DNA of 64,000 nt from Streptomyces griseiscabiei. Lineage in GTDB: Bacteria > Actinomycetota > Actinomycetes > Streptomycetales > Streptomycetaceae. Numbering within the stretch: position 1 is the first letter of the stretch; each line of letters starts with the position of its first letter. Below are positions 8,823 through 19,060 of this stretch, piece by piece. The notes under the pieces were generated by a model. It ran no database searches and was not told where the DNA came from. It was given only the letters and a program-made list of their open reading frames with translations. The position numbers and the translations under genes were made by a program. The stretch is from assembly GCF_020010925.1 (NCBI RefSeq), contig NZ_JAGJBZ010000003.1, forward strand, positions 868,001 through 932,000, written 5' to 3'.

Positions 8823-10157
8823 TCAGGCCGCCCGCCAGGGCAACTCCGCCGTCACCCGAGTCGGCCCCCCGGCCGGCGAGTCGACAACCAGAATCCCGTC
8901 GACCGCCCCGATCCGCTCCGCGAGCCCCGCCAGCCCGGACCCACCCCCCGAATCCGCACCCCCCACACCGTCATCGCCGACCTGCAGCATCAGCCGGTTC
9001 TCGACCCTCCACACATCCACGGTCGCCCGCGACGCCCCCGCGTGCTTGCTGACGTTCTGCAGCAGCTCGGAGACGGTGAAGTACGCGATGCCCTCGATCG
9101 CCGGCACCGGCCGCGCGGGCAGGTCCACATCCACCACCACCGGCACCGCACACCGCGAGGCCACCGCCGACAGCGCCGCGTCGAGCCCCCGGTCGGTCAG
9201 CACGGCCGGGTGGATGCCCCGCGCCAGATCCCGCAGCTCCTGCAGCGCGGTCTTCACCTCACCGTGCGCCGAGTCGACCATCACCGCCGCCGCCCGGGGG
9301 TCCTCCGCCAGCTTCTCCTTCGCCAGCCCCAGATCCATCGCCAGCGCGACCAGCCGCGCCTGCGCCCCGTCGTGCAGATCCCGCTCGATCCGCCGCAGAT
9401 CAGCGGCGGCCGTGTCGACCACGACGCCCCGGTCCGACTCCAGCTCCACGACACGCGCCCCCAGCCGCGACGGTCCGAGCAGCGTGCCCACCATCACCCG
9501 GTCGACCGTCGTCAGCCCCCGCACGATCCACGGCGTGGCCATCGTGAAGAGCAGCCCCACCAGCGCGGTCACGGTCACCTCGAACGGGTTGTCCAGATAC
9601 ACCGAGTGCGTCTCGTCCCCGTACAGCTGCAGCCCGTCCTGCCCGGCCCACACGGGGAACACCCAGAACCAGAGCGGATACGTCAGCAGCGCCCACCCGT
9701 ACGTCCAGAAGGTCACCGCCACCCCGAAGGAGAACACCGACCAGGGGAACTGCACGACCGCGTACAGCAGTTGCCGCCACGACGACCCGCTGCGCAGCAA
9801 GGCGCCCATCCAGGCCATCACCCCGCGCCCCTTCGGCCGCAGCGGCTCCGGCGCGGACACCTCCATGCCGAGCAACGCCCGCGCCCGCGCCCGCTCCAGC
9901 GCCCCGAACCCCCGGCATCCGGCGAGCCCCGCCGCCAGCACCGGCACCCCGAGGAACGTGATCAGCAGCCCCGCCCCGACCGACACCATCGTGATGGCGT
10001 ACGTGAAGAGCAGGATCCCGATCGGCAGCCCCAGCAGCACATACGCCAGCTCCCGCCAGCTGCGCCCCTCGAACGGCGCCCGCAGCCCCGCCGGCACCCG
10101 ACGCCGCCGCTCCTCGCCCCAGCCCCCGTACCCGTGCCCGTACTCCGCGGCCATCAC
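8823..10157 (-). CDS. Membrane sensor histidine kinase (HisKA_3 type), paralog 1
   Basis: 444 aa. The N-terminal half holds four or more hydrophobic segments (residues about 38-80, 130-170, 192-212), a membrane sensor module. The dimerisation and phospho-acceptor box is IERDLHDGAQARLVALAMDL with H262. The ATPase part has the N-box ELLQNVSKHAG and G-boxes DDGVGG and GSGLAGLAERIGAVDG. A GTG at 10157 is directly followed by an ATG at 10154, and either may start. It ends TAELPWRAA, nearly identical to the neighbouring kinase ending. The ligand is unknown. Confidence 0.9.
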   Translation of the reverse strand: MMAAEYGHGYGGWGEERRRRVPAGLRAPFEGRSWRELAYVLLGLPIGILLFTYAITMVSVGAGLLITFLGVPVLAAGLAGCRGFGALERARARALLGMEVSAPEPLRPKGRGVMAWMGALLRSGSSWRQLLYAVVQFPWSVFSFGVAVTFWTYGWALLTYPLWFWVFPVWAGQDGLQLYGDETHSVYLDNPFEVTVTALVGLLFTMATPWIVRGLTTVDRVMVGTLLGPSRLGARVVELESDRGVVVDTAAADLRRIERDLHDGAQARLVALAMDLGLAKEKLAEDPRAAAVMVDSAHGEVKTALQELRDLARGIHPAVLTDRGLDAALSAVASRCAVPVVVDVDLPARPVPAIEGIAYFTVSELLQNVSKHAGASRATVDVWRVENRLMLQVGDDGVGGADSGGGSGLAGLAERIGAVDGILVVDSPAGGPTRVTAELPWRAA

Positions 10158-10317
10158 CCTCGCCCACCTTCACTGTCCCGCACTCCCGATGTCGTACGTC
10201 CACACTGCTGTCCCCGGCCCGCCGGAACCATGGAGCGGGTCGGCGTCTCGACAGGGGGGTTTTCCCCACCTTCGGCCTCGACGCGGCGGAACTTGTGACC
10301 CCCGAGGCGGCGGGCCG

Positions 10318-10347
10318 AAAAGGCAGGGGCGCAGCCCCGCTTTTTCA
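10318..10347. repeat. Intergenic hairpin repeat, copy 3
   Basis: Arms GAAAAG and TTTTTC enclose a GGGGC-GCA-GCCCC core, followed by AGGGGCGCGGGG and, further on, GCACCCGCACCCGCCCACG. It lies between the two kinase genes (10158-10470, otherwise empty). Its tail differs from the other two copies after GGGGCGCGGGG, where a 40-base segment replaces the AACTGCG part. Confidence 0.65.
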
Positions 10348-10470
10348 GGGGCGCGGGGCTGTATCGATTTGCGGCTCCGCCGCGTGGGCGCGAGCAACCA
10401 TGACGCACCCGCACCCGCCCACGAAGAAGGAGCACCCACGACGAACAGGCGCCCCCGACACCGCCGCGCG

Positions 10471-11697
10471 CTACCGCCCCCGCCACGGCAACTCCGCCGT
10501 CACCGTCGTAGGCCCTCCCACCGGCGACTCGATCACGAACAACCCGTCCACCGCCCCGAGCCGCTCCGCCAGCCCGGCGATCCCGCTCCCCCCGTCGAGC
10601 CGCGCACCCCCGCGCCCGTCGTCCCACACCTGGATCAGCAACCGGTCGTCGGACCGCCACACATCCACCGACGCCGCCTTCGCCCCACTGTGCTTGCTGA
10701 TGTTCTGCAGCAGCTCGGACACCGTGAAGTATGCGATTCCCTCGATCGCGGCGGCCGGCCGCGCGACCAGGTCCACGGTCACCTTCACCGGCGCCGTGCA
10801 CCGCGAGGCCACCGCCGACAGCGCGGCGTCCAGCCCCCGGTCGGTCAGCACCGCCGGATGGATGCCCCGCGCCAGATCCCGCAGCTCCTGCAGCGCCAGC
10901 TTCACCTCCCCGTGCGCCTCCTCCACCATCGAGGCGGCGGCGTCGGGGTCCTCCAGCAGCTTCTCCTTCGCCAGCCCGAGCCCCATCGCCAGATTCACCA
11001 GCCGCGCCTGCGCCCCGTCGTGCAGATCCCGCTCGATCCGCCGCAGATCGGCGGCGGCGGTGTCGACGACTACCCCCCGGTCGGACTCCAGTTCGGCGAT
11101 CCGCCGCTCCAACTCATCGGACGGCGACAGCAGCGACCGCACCATCACCCGGTCCACGTTCGTCAGCCCCCGCACGATGTACGGCAGCACCGGCCACGCC
11201 ACGAACAACCCCGTGAGGGTGATGACGAACGTCGCGATACCCCATGGCATCCGGATCAGCTCGTACAGCATCGAACGCCAGCCGACCGGATCCTTCACGC
11301 TCATCCACACCTGCGCGAAGAACCCCTCGTCGGCCCGCCGCCCGCCCCCGCGCAGCGGCAGCGGACTCGGCTCGTCCACCGCCACCCGCAGCAGCGCCCG
11401 CGCCCGCATCCGCTCCAGCCGCCCCAGCTGCCGGGCCCCCATCAGCGCGGCGGCGAGCAGCGGAAAACCGATCACCGTCAGCGTCAGGAAGGCGCTGGTG
11501 AACAGCACCGTCGTCACATACACGAACCCGAGCAGCGCGAACGGCAGATTCGCCAGCAGATGCGCGATCTCCCGCCACGTCTGGCCCCCGAACGCGAACC
11601 GCGCGGGCGGCAACGGCTCGGAGGGCGTCTGACTGGAGGGCAACGGCCGCCCGTACGGCCGCCCGGCGCCCGTCGGTGAGAAGAGGGGTTCGGTCAT
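10471..11697 (-). CDS. Membrane sensor histidine kinase (HisKA_3 type), paralog 2
   Basis: 408 aa. The architecture is the same as the downstream kinase: membrane segments at about residues 44-85 and 146-174, then the H-box RRIERDLHDGAQARLVNLAM with H226, the N-box ELLQNISKHSG and the G-box DGGSGIAGLAERLGAVDG. Long stretches of the catalytic half are identical to paralog 1, which points to tandem gene duplication, while the N-terminal sensor parts have diverged. It is the first gene of the kinase-kinase-regulator group and is divergent from the nuo operon across 11698-11921. Confidence 0.9.
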   Translation of the reverse strand: MTEPLFSPTGAGRPYGRPLPSSQTPSEPLPPARFAFGGQTWREIAHLLANLPFALLGFVYVTTVLFTSAFLTLTVIGFPLLAAALMGARQLGRLERMRARALLRVAVDEPSPLPLRGGGRRADEGFFAQVWMSVKDPVGWRSMLYELIRMPWGIATFVITLTGLFVAWPVLPYIVRGLTNVDRVMVRSLLSPSDELERRIAELESDRGVVVDTAAADLRRIERDLHDGAQARLVNLAMGLGLAKEKLLEDPDAAASMVEEAHGEVKLALQELRDLARGIHPAVLTDRGLDAALSAVASRCTAPVKVTVDLVARPAAAIEGIAYFTVSELLQNISKHSGAKAASVDVWRSDDRLLIQVWDDGRGGARLDGGSGIAGLAERLGAVDGLFVIESPVGGPTTVTAELPWRGR

Positions 11698-11921
11698 GCC
11701 CCTCAGCCTGCCCGTCCGCCCCCGCCCCGCGCCATGAGGTGGACCGCCCCGGCAGCCCTGGGGATAACCCCACCCCCGCGAGTGCCGACCTGTGACGGGC
11801 TGCTCACGCTCTCTTTAGCAGGGCCTAGACTCCCGTGCGTACAGATCGTCGAACAGCGGAGTACGTACGGCGTCCGCATCCCGTACGTACATGTCGCCAG
11901 GCCAGGGAGCGAGGGACGGAC

Positions 11922-12341
11922 GTGCCGGAACAGACCGTCGTCGCCGCGACGGAACGGACCGCCCCCGTCGCGGCGGAGTACTTCCAGTCCTACTCGGTGG
12001 TCGGACTGCTCGCCGCCGTGGGCGTGCTCTTCGTCGCCGTCGCCTTCGGCGCGGGACGACTGCTCCGGCCCGAGGTCCCCACCCGCGAGAAGCTCCTGAC
12101 GTACGAGTGCGGCGTCGACCCGGTCGGCGAGGGCTGGGCCCACACCCAGGTCCGCTACTACGTCTACGCCTTCCTCTACGTCATCTTCGCCATCGACTCG
12201 ATCTTCCTCTTCCCCTGGGCGACGGTCTTCGCCGACCCCGGCTACGGCGCGACGACCCTGGTCGAGATGTTCGTCTTCCTCGGTTTCCTCGCCGTGGGCC
12301 TGCTCTACGCCTACAAGAAGGGCGTCCTGGCATGGACGTGA
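11922..12341 (+). CDS. nuoA: NADH-quinone oxidoreductase subunit A (second nuo cluster)
   Basis: 139 aa from GTG 11922, with GAGGGA a few bases upstream; a longer in-frame extension upstream is Arg-rich and unlike NuoA. Three membrane segments and the family sequence [20 protein letters not shown] then [20 protein letters not shown] place it in the membrane arm near the quinone site. It is the first gene of a ten-gene operon and overlaps nuoB by 10 bases. Confidence 0.93.
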   Translation: MPEQTVVAATERTAPVAAEYFQSYSVVGLLAAVGVLFVAVAFGAGRLLRPEVPTREKLLTYECGVDPVGEGWAHTQVRYYVYAFLYVIFAIDSIFLFPWATVFADPGYGATTLVEMFVFLGFLAVGLLYAYKKGVLAWT

Positions 12342-13018
12342 CGCCACAGACGAACGCGCCGGAGCCAGGCACCGCCGAACCCGTCTCCGGGCCGGTCCTC
12401 CTCCCGGAGCCGAAGCGGCTGGGCGCCCTCGCCCGCCTCGCCCCGGAGCCGATGAAGGTGATCCTCAACTGGGGCCGCCGCTACTCCCTCTGGGTCTTCA
12501 ACTTCGGCCTCGCCTGCTGCGCGATCGAGTTCATCGCCGCGTCCATGGCCCGCCACGACTTCATCCGCCTCGGCGTGATCCCCTTCGCCCCCGGCCCCCG
12601 GCAGGCGGACCTCATGATCGTCTCGGGCACGGTGACGGACAAGATGGCCCCGGCCGTGAAGCGCCTGTACGAACAGATGCCGGAACCGAAGTACGTCATC
12701 TCCTTCGGCGCCTGCTCCAACTGCGGCGGCCCCTACTGGGACTCCTACTCCGTCACCAAGGGCGTCGACCAGATCATCCCCGTCGACGTCTACGTCCCCG
12801 GCTGCCCGCCCCGCCCCGAGGCGCTTCTCCAGGGCATCCTGAAACTCCAGGAGAAGATCGCCCGGGAGTCCCTGGGCGAGCGGTACGGCACGGAGACCGG
12901 CCCGGGCCCGTCCCCGGCGGCGCTGCGGAGCGGCTTGGTGAAGCCCCCGGCGCCCGCGCCCGACGGCGCCGCCGAGGGCTCCGGGACGACCACCGAGGCC
13001 GAGGCGGGGGACAGATGA
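12332..13018 (+). CDS. nuoB: NADH-quinone oxidoreductase subunit B
   Basis: 228 aa. The cluster N2 ligands are intact: C62-C63 (ACCAIEF), C128 (GACSNCGG) and C158 ([12 protein letters not shown]). It should pass electrons from the peripheral arm to quinone. The C-terminal 40 residues are a Pro/Ala/Gly extension not needed for the fold. It overlaps nuoA upstream and shares ATGA with nuoC. In standard complex I NuoB packs against NuoD, which is not encoded in this operon. Confidence 0.94.
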   Translation: MDVTPQTNAPEPGTAEPVSGPVLLPEPKRLGALARLAPEPMKVILNWGRRYSLWVFNFGLACCAIEFIAASMARHDFIRLGVIPFAPGPRQADLMIVSGTVTDKMAPAVKRLYEQMPEPKYVISFGACSNCGGPYWDSYSVTKGVDQIIPVDVYVPGCPPRPEALLQGILKLQEKIARESLGERYGTETGPGPSPAALRSGLVKPPAPAPDGAAEGSGTTTEAEAGDR

Positions 13019-14448
13019 CGACCGGCTGGCTGCCCGCCCCCGCCGAGGAACTCTTCGGCCCCGAGTCCACCGCGGACGAGTCGTACGGCGTCCTCACCGT
13101 GGACGTCCCGCCCGCGTCCTGGACCGAGGCGCTGCGCACGGCCCGCTCCACGCTGGGCTGCACGTACTTCGACTGGCTGAGCGCGGTCGACGAACCGGGC
13201 ACGGGCTTCCGCGTCGCGGCCCACGTGGTAGCACTCTCCCCGGTCCGCCGCCTCCTCCTGCGCACCACGGTCCCGCACGACACCCCGGTCCTGCCGACCG
13301 CCGTCGACGTCTACGCGGGCGCGGCCTGGCACGAACGCGAGACCCACGAAATGTTCGGCGTCCGCTTCGAGGGCCACCCCGCCCTGGACCACCTGCTCCT
13401 CCCCGAGAACTTCGAGGGCCACCCCCTCCGCAAGGACTTCGTCCTCGCCGCCCGCGTCGCCAAGGCCTGGCCCGGCGCGAAGGAACCCGGCGAATCCGAG
13501 CACGGCGGCCCCAGACGCCGCCAGATGCTCCCGCCCGGCGTCCCCGACCCCAACGACTGGGGCCCCCTCAAGGGCCAGCTCCCCCCGGCCCCGGCCCGCC
13601 CGTCCCGAGCCACACCCCCCGGCGCCCGCCCAACCCGCCGCCCCACAACAGACCCCACCTCCAACCCCCCACGCCGCTCCCGCTCGGCGTCAGAGGGTTC
13701 GGCGACCCAGCCGCCCCCGGCCGCGACGACGCCGACCGATCCGGCGGCACCTGGTGCTTCGCCGTCCCCGCGTCGCACCCGCTCGGCGGCGGAGGGGTCG
13801 GCGAGCCAGACGTCACCGGCCCCGACGACACCGGCCGATCCGCCCGCACCGGGAGCTTCCCCCTCCCCACGCCGTACCCGCTCGGCGGCGGAGGGCTCAG
13901 CCAGCCAATCCGCGCCGGGCGCGACGCCCGACACTCCCGCGCCACCTCGCCGCACCCGCAGCGCAGCGTCAGGCTCGGCGAGTCAGCGCGAGACCCCCAC
14001 GGGGACCCCTGCCGCCCCTGAACCGCAGGGAGCCGAGCGGCAGACGGGCACCCCCGAGGTGCAGACCGGCAGCGCCGAGTCCTCCGGCGCCGCCGAACCC
14101 TCGCCGCGTCCGCGCCCCGCCCGCCCCACGGCCCGCAGCGCGGACGCGCCCTGGCACCACGCCCGCCCGGCCTTCGACGAGCCCGAGCCCCAGGCCGAAG
14201 CCGAGCCGCAGCGCGAAGCCCAGCCCCAGCCCCAGCGCGAAGCCGAGCCGGGCCTTCAGCCAGAACCGAAGGCCGAGCCCACCGGGCAACCCGGGCAGGA
14301 ACACCCCACCACCGACTCCGACACGGCCCCCGCGCCCCCGGACGAGGACGACGCGCCCCAGGACTCGCACGCACCCCCCACCCCCGAAGCCCCGACCACC
14401 GACACCGACACCGATACCCCCCGACCCCCCGCGGGAGGCACGCAGTGA
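13015..14448 (+). CDS. nuoC: NuoC-like 30-kDa subunit with long repetitive C-terminal tail
   Basis: 477 aa. Residues 1-190 are a NuoC domain, with [18 protein letters not shown] at about 105-122 and [15 protein letters not shown]. Residues 190-477 form a Pro/Ala/Ser/Glu-rich tail containing four copies of RR(T/S)RSA(A/S)xGSA(S/T)Q at 220, 253, 286 and 312. A Glu/Pro/Gln-rich run ([15 protein letters not shown]) and an acidic Thr/Asp end follow. The usual partner NuoD is neither fused nor adjacent. The tail is probably disordered and may anchor or space the subunit. Confidence 0.85.
   Translation: MTTGWLPAPAEELFGPESTADESYGVLTVDVPPASWTEALRTARSTLGCTYFDWLSAVDEPGTGFRVAAHVVALSPVRRLLLRTTVPHDTPVLPTAVDVYAGAAWHERETHEMFGVRFEGHPALDHLLLPENFEGHPLRKDFVLAARVAKAWPGAKEPGESEHGGPRRRQMLPPGVPDPNDWGPLKGQLPPAPARPSRATPPGARPTRRPTTDPTSNPPRRSRSASEGSATQPPPAATTPTDPAAPGASPSPRRTRSAAEGSASQTSPAPTTPADPPAPGASPSPRRTRSAAEGSASQSAPGATPDTPAPPRRTRSAASGSASQRETPTGTPAAPEPQGAERQTGTPEVQTGSAESSGAAEPSPRPRPARPTARSADAPWHHARPAFDEPEPQAEAEPQREAQPQPQREAEPGLQPEPKAEPTGQPGQEHPTTDSDTAPAPPDEDDAPQDSHAPPTPEAPTTDTDTDTPRPPAGGTQ
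13672..13986 (+). repeat. In-frame repeat array inside nuoC
   Basis: Four imperfect in-frame repeats have a period of 33, 33 and 26 codons. Each consists of a basic [13 protein letters not shown] motif followed by a Pro/Thr/Ala spacer. They look like expansion by slippage or unequal exchange within the coding sequence, and their number may vary between strains. Confidence 0.8.
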
Positions 14449-15413
14449 ACGACGCTCTGGACGTCGCCCTGCGACTCCTCATCGTCTTCGTCGTCTTCCT
14501 GACCTTCCCCTTGATCATCGGCCAGACCGAGCACAAGGTGATGGCCCACATGCAGGGCCGCCTCGGCCCCATGTACGCCGGCGGCTTCCACGGCTGGGCC
14601 CAACTCGTCGCGGACGGCGTGAAGTTCGCGCAGAAGGAAGACATCGTCCCGGCCGGCGCCGACCGCCGTGTCTTCCAGCTCGCCCCCGCCGTGGCCCTCC
14701 TCCCCTACCTCCTCGTCCTCCTCGCCATCCCGATCGGCCCCGGCGAGGGCGCCGTCGGCGAGGTCGTCGACGCGGGCATCTTCTTCGTCCTCGCGGTGAT
14801 GGGCGTGGGAGTTCTGGGCTCACTGATGGCCGGCTGGGCGTCCGCCAACAAGTTCTCCCTCCTCGGCGGCCTCCGCACCGCCGCCCAGCTCCTCGCCTAC
14901 GAACTCCCGATGCTCCTCACCGCCGCCTCGGTGGCGATGGCGGCCGGCACGGTCTCCCTCGTCGGCATCGTGGACGCCTTCGAGTGGTGGTGGCTCCCCT
15001 GGCAGATCGTCGGCGCGATCGTCTTCTTCGTCGCCGGCCTCGCCGAACTCCAGCGCCCGCCCTTCGACATGCCCGTCGCCGACTCGGAGATCATCTTCGG
15101 CGCCTACACCGAGTACACCGGCCTCCGCTTCGCCCTGTTCCTCCTCGCCGAGTACGCCGGCATCGTCGTCCTGTGCGGCCTGACCACCGTCCTCTTCCTC
15201 GGCGGCTGGCACGGCCCCTGGGCCGCCGACGGCCTCGGCTGGGTCTGGACCCTCCTGAAGACGGCCCTGCTCGCCTTCGTCGTCATCTGGCTCCGCGTGA
15301 CCTACCCCCGTCTGCGCGAGGACCAGCTCCAGAAGCTCTCCTGGACCCTCCTGGTCCCCCTCTCCCTCGCCCAGATCGCCCTCACCGGCACAGTCAAGGT
15401 GGTGTTCCTCTGA
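14445..15413 (+). CDS. nuoH: NADH-quinone oxidoreductase subunit H
   Basis: 322 aa with about eight membrane segments. Conserved quinone-chamber sequences are [41 protein letters not shown] and [23 protein letters not shown] (given in parts). It links the quinone site to the proton-pumping arm. GTG 14445 overlaps the nuoC stop (GTGA) and its own stop overlaps the nuoI ATG. Confidence 0.94.
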   Translation: MNDALDVALRLLIVFVVFLTFPLIIGQTEHKVMAHMQGRLGPMYAGGFHGWAQLVADGVKFAQKEDIVPAGADRRVFQLAPAVALLPYLLVLLAIPIGPGEGAVGEVVDAGIFFVLAVMGVGVLGSLMAGWASANKFSLLGGLRTAAQLLAYELPMLLTAASVAMAAGTVSLVGIVDAFEWWWLPWQIVGAIVFFVAGLAELQRPPFDMPVADSEIIFGAYTEYTGLRFALFLLAEYAGIVVLCGLTTVLFLGGWHGPWAADGLGWVWTLLKTALLAFVVIWLRVTYPRLREDQLQKLSWTLLVPLSLAQIALTGTVKVVFL

Positions 15414-15988
15414 TGGCCCCCATCCCTGGCTCCGGCCTGGCCAAGGGCCTGGCCGTCACCCTCCGCACGATGACGCGCAAGACCGTCACCGAGCAGTACC
15501 CGGACGTCCAGCCCGAACTCCCGCCCCGCACCCGCGGCGTCATCGGGCTCTTCGAGGAGAACTGCACGGTCTGCATGCTGTGCGCCCGCGAGTGCCCGGA
15601 CTGGTGCATCTACATCGACTCCCACAAGGAGACCGTCCCGCCCGCCGCCCCCGGTGGCCGCGAGCGCAGCCGCAACGTCCTCGACCGCTTCGCCATCGAC
15701 TTCTCCCTCTGCATGTACTGCGGTATCTGCATCGAGGTCTGCCCCTTCGACGCCCTCTTCTGGTCCCCGGAGTTCGAGTACGCCGAGACCGACATCCACG
15801 AACTCACCCACGAGCGCGACAAGCTCCGCGAGTGGATGTGGACCGTCCCCTCCCCACCGGCCCTCGACCCCGCCGCCGAGGAACCCAAGGAACTGGCCGC
15901 CGCCCGCAAGACCGCCGAGAAACTCGCCGCGACCCGGGCCCAGGCCGAGCCGAAGCCGGACGACGACCCCGAGGGAGCAGCCTCATGA
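15413..15988 (+). CDS. nuoI: NADH-quinone oxidoreductase subunit I (2x 4Fe-4S)
   Basis: 191 aa. It has two ferredoxin-type cluster motifs, [15 protein letters not shown] and [17 protein letters not shown], which bind clusters N6a and N6b. It relays electrons to NuoB. The C-terminal 40 residues are Ala/Glu/Lys-rich and probably helical. The start (TGATG) overlaps the nuoH stop and the end (ATGA) overlaps nuoJ. Confidence 0.94.
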   Translation: MAPIPGSGLAKGLAVTLRTMTRKTVTEQYPDVQPELPPRTRGVIGLFEENCTVCMLCARECPDWCIYIDSHKETVPPAAPGGRERSRNVLDRFAIDFSLCMYCGICIEVCPFDALFWSPEFEYAETDIHELTHERDKLREWMWTVPSPPALDPAAEEPKELAAARKTAEKLAATRAQAEPKPDDDPEGAAS

Positions 15989-16638
15989 CCCTCGCCCAGG
16001 CATCCCACGACGTCCTCGCCCAGGCATCCCAGGGCTTCCTCTCCCCGACCGGCGTCGAGATCGCCTTCCTCCTCGTCGGTGTCGTCACCTTCGGCGCCGC
16101 GATCGTCACCGTCACCACCCGCCAGCTCGTGCACGCCGCTCTCTGGCTGGTGGTCGCGCTCGGCGGACTCGCCGTCGAGTACCTCCTGCTCACCGCCGAG
16201 TTCATCGCCTGGGTGCAGGTCCTCATCTACGTCGGCTCCGTCGTCGTCCTCCTCCTCTTCGGACTGATGCTCACCAAGGCCCCCATCGGCCGCTCCCCGG
16301 ACGCCGACTCCGGCAACCGCTGGGCCGCCCTCACCGTGGCCCTCGCCTCCGCCGCCGCCCTCGTCTGGGTCGTCGTCGACGCCTTCCGCACCACCTGGAT
16401 CGACCTCGACGGCCCCGCCGCCGGCTCCACGAAGGCCACCGGAGAGAGCCTCTTCCAGAACTGGGTCCTCCCCTTCGAGGCCCTCTCCGTCCTCCTCCTC
16501 GCCGCCCTGGTCGGCGCGATCGTCCTCTCCCGCAAAGCGAAGGCCGACGCACTCCCCACGGCACCCACGGCACCCACCGCGCCCACGGCAGCCACCGCGC
16601 CCAAGGCCCCCGAGGCAGCCGACGGAGGCGACCGCTGA
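15985..16638 (+). CDS. nuoJ: NADH-quinone oxidoreductase subunit J
   Basis: 217 aa with five predicted membrane segments. [21 protein letters not shown] and [20 protein letters not shown] (in parts) are typical of NuoJ. The C-terminus carries a short alanine/threonine/proline repeat ([19 protein letters not shown]), another low-complexity tail in this operon. Confidence 0.93.
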   Translation: MTLAQASHDVLAQASQGFLSPTGVEIAFLLVGVVTFGAAIVTVTTRQLVHAALWLVVALGGLAVEYLLLTAEFIAWVQVLIYVGSVVVLLLFGLMLTKAPIGRSPDADSGNRWAALTVALASAAALVWVVVDAFRTTWIDLDGPAAGSTKATGESLFQNWVLPFEALSVLLLAALVGAIVLSRKAKADALPTAPTAPTAPTAATAPKAPEAADGGDR

Positions 16639-17060
16639 TGCACCTCGCCTACCCCGTCGTCCTCTCCGCCCTCCTCTTCTGCACCGGCCTCTACGGCGTC
16701 CTCGCCCGCCGCAACGCGATCCTCGTCCTGATGTCCGTCGAGCTGATGCTCAACGCCGTCAACCTCAACCTCGTCGCCTTCGACGTCTGGCTCAGCAAGG
16801 CCGCCGAGGAGACCCTGCACTCCGGCCAGGCCCTGACCCTGTTCACGATCACCATCGCCGCCGCCGAGATCGGCATCGGCCTGGCGATCGTGCTGGCCGT
16901 CCACCGCAACCGCGGCACCGCCGACATCGACAAGCTCCGTGACACGGCCGAGGGCCACGGGACCGACGGCTCCGAAGACCCCGACGGTCCCGAAGACCCC
17001 GCCGAAGCCGACGAACCCGGCGGGCCCGAGCGGAGCGAGAAGGCTGAGGCCAGCGCGTGA
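16638..17060 (+). CDS. nuoK: NADH-quinone oxidoreductase subunit K
   Basis: 140 aa; the first 100 are NuoK: three membrane helices with [32 protein letters not shown] and [16 protein letters not shown], including the conserved membrane Glu residues used for proton translocation. The last 40 residues are an acidic Asp/Glu/Pro tail unlike the usual ~100-aa protein. TGATG joins it to nuoJ and GTGA joins it to nuoL. Confidence 0.93.
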   Translation: MHLAYPVVLSALLFCTGLYGVLARRNAILVLMSVELMLNAVNLNLVAFDVWLSKAAEETLHSGQALTLFTITIAAAEIGIGLAIVLAVHRNRGTADIDKLRDTAEGHGTDGSEDPDGPEDPAEADEPGGPERSEKAEASA

Positions 17061-19054
17061 CCACGACCACCCTCGCCGTCCTCGTCCCCCTCCTCCCGTT
17101 CCTCGGCGCCGCCGCCGGCCTGCTCCTCGGCCGCACCGCCCCCGGCTTCGTCCGCCCCCTCGCCGTACTCCCGACCCTCACGGCCTTCGCCCTGGCCGTC
17201 CTGGTCGCCGTACGCCAGGGCGGCGACGCCGCCGTGAACGCGGCCACGCAGCTCACCCCCACCGGCTCGGTCCCGATCGACCTCGCCCTGCACATCGACG
17301 GCTTCGCCGCCCTCGTCGCCGTCCTGGTCGGCCTGGTCGCCACCTGTGTGCAGATCTACTCGACGGGCTATCTGCGCGACGACTCGCGCTACCCCTCCTA
17401 CGCCGCCCTCGTCTCCCTCTTCACCTCCGCGATGCTCCTCGTCGTCTACTCCGGCGACCTGATGGTGCTCCTGGTCGGCTGGGAGATCATGGGCATCTGC
17501 TCGTACTTCCTGGTCGGCCACTACTGGGAGACCCCCGAGGCCCGCGCCGCCTCCCTGAAGGCCTTCCTGGTCACCAAGCTCGGCGACGTCCCCTTCCTCA
17601 TCGGTCTGTTCGCGCTCGCCACGGACGCCGGGTCGTTCCGCATCACCCGGATCCTGGCCACCGTCGCCGAAGGCGGCCTGGACCACCCCACTCTGATCGC
17701 CCTGCTGCTCCTCGCCGGAGTCGCCGGAAAGTCCGCCCAGTTCCCCCTCCACACCTGGCTCCCCGACGCGATGGCGGGCCCCACGCCCGTCTCCGCGCTG
17801 ATCCACGCCGCGACGATGGTCGCCGCCGGTGTCTACTTCGTCGCCCGTCTCCTCCCGGTCTTCGCCGCCTCCTCGGCGGCCCTGCTCGTCCTCGCCGTCA
17901 TGGCCGCGCTCACCATGGTGGGCTCGGGCCTCGCCGCGCTCGCCCAGGACGACATCAAGCGCGTCCTCGCGTACTCGACGATCGGCCAGCTCGGCTATAT
18001 GACCGGCGCCCTCGCCGTCGGCGACCGCGGTGCCGCCGTCTTCCACCTCATCTCCCACGGCGCCTTCAAGGCCCTGCTGTTCCTGGCGGCCGGCGTGATC
18101 ATCCACGCCGCCGGCACCAACTCCCTGGCCGCCATGTCCCGCATGAGCCACCTCCGCGCCCGTGTCCCCGACGCCTTCTGGACGATGACCGTGGCGCTCC
18201 TCGCGCTCGCCGCGATCCCGCCCTTCAGCGGCTTCTTCTCCAAGGAGTCCGTCCTCGGCGCCGCCGAGCACGCCGCCACCGGCCACGCCGAGCCCGTCCC
18301 CGGCGCCGCGGGCTGGACCGTCCTGGTCGCCGGCGTCCTCACCGCCCTGCTCACCGCCGCCTACGCGACCCGCCTGTGGCTGCTCGCCTTCCACGGCAAG
18401 GGCACCGAGGCCCCCGACCACGGCCGTCAGCCCCGCACGATGACCGTGGTGCTGTGGGTGCTCGCCGTCCCCTCCCTCGCTTTCGGCGCGCTCGCCTACG
18501 GCACGCTTCCCGACTGGTTCGACGGCGACGACCTGGCCCCCACCCTCACCACGTCCGTCCTCGGCACGGGCACCGCCCTGATCGGCGCCCTGACGATGTA
18601 CGCGGCCTGGCGGTCCGCCGGAGCCAGGGCGGCGGCCCGCACCCCGCTGGGCGCGGTCGCGGCCCACCCGGAGGCGGACGCCGCGACTGTCGAGGCGGAG
18701 GCCATCGCGAGCCACACCCCGGCCTACGGAGACGTGGCCTCGGCCCCCGACCCGGCGGACCCGGGCCGCCTCCTGCTCGGCCCGCTGCACCGCCACGCCG
18801 CCGCCGGCTTCCACCTCGACGCCGTCTACACGGCCCTCTTCGTCCGCCCGGTCCAGGCCGGCGCGAGCCTCGTCCGGTTCCTCGACCGCGAGGTCGTCGA
18901 CACCTATGTGAACGGCGCGGGCGCCCTGCCCCGCCTGCTGGGCACGGCCGTCCGCAAGGCCCAGACCGGCAACGTCCAGACCTATGTGAGCGCGCTGCTC
19001 GCCGGCACCGTCGTCCTGGTGGTCGCCGCCCTCGTTGTCGCCACGGGAGCGTGA
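17057..19054 (+). CDS. nuoL: NADH-quinone oxidoreductase subunit L (antiporter-like)
   Basis: 665 aa, a normal length. Antiporter-like core: [20 protein letters not shown] (with the conserved Glu), [59 protein letters not shown] and [20 protein letters not shown]. The Lys/Glu pairs of the proton channel are present. The C-terminal part contains the lateral helix and a terminal membrane segment. It is followed by nuoM after 6 bases. Confidence 0.94.
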   Translation: MTTTTLAVLVPLLPFLGAAAGLLLGRTAPGFVRPLAVLPTLTAFALAVLVAVRQGGDAAVNAATQLTPTGSVPIDLALHIDGFAALVAVLVGLVATCVQIYSTGYLRDDSRYPSYAALVSLFTSAMLLVVYSGDLMVLLVGWEIMGICSYFLVGHYWETPEARAASLKAFLVTKLGDVPFLIGLFALATDAGSFRITRILATVAEGGLDHPTLIALLLLAGVAGKSAQFPLHTWLPDAMAGPTPVSALIHAATMVAAGVYFVARLLPVFAASSAALLVLAVMAALTMVGSGLAALAQDDIKRVLAYSTIGQLGYMTGALAVGDRGAAVFHLISHGAFKALLFLAAGVIIHAAGTNSLAAMSRMSHLRARVPDAFWTMTVALLALAAIPPFSGFFSKESVLGAAEHAATGHAEPVPGAAGWTVLVAGVLTALLTAAYATRLWLLAFHGKGTEAPDHGRQPRTMTVVLWVLAVPSLAFGALAYGTLPDWFDGDDLAPTLTTSVLGTGTALIGALTMYAAWRSAGARAAARTPLGAVAAHPEADAATVEAEAIASHTPAYGDVASAPDPADPGRLLLGPLHRHAAAGFHLDAVYTALFVRPVQAGASLVRFLDREVVDTYVNGAGALPRLLGTAVRKAQTGNVQTYVSALLAGTVVLVVAALVVATGA

Positions 19055-19060
19055 GCAGGC

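Noticed and set aside
16691..18814. Very long open frame on the minus strand opposite nuoK and nuoL
   Set aside because: Gly/Glu/Arg-rich composition typical of the antisense of G+C-rich genes; the nuo genes on the plus strand have clear families.
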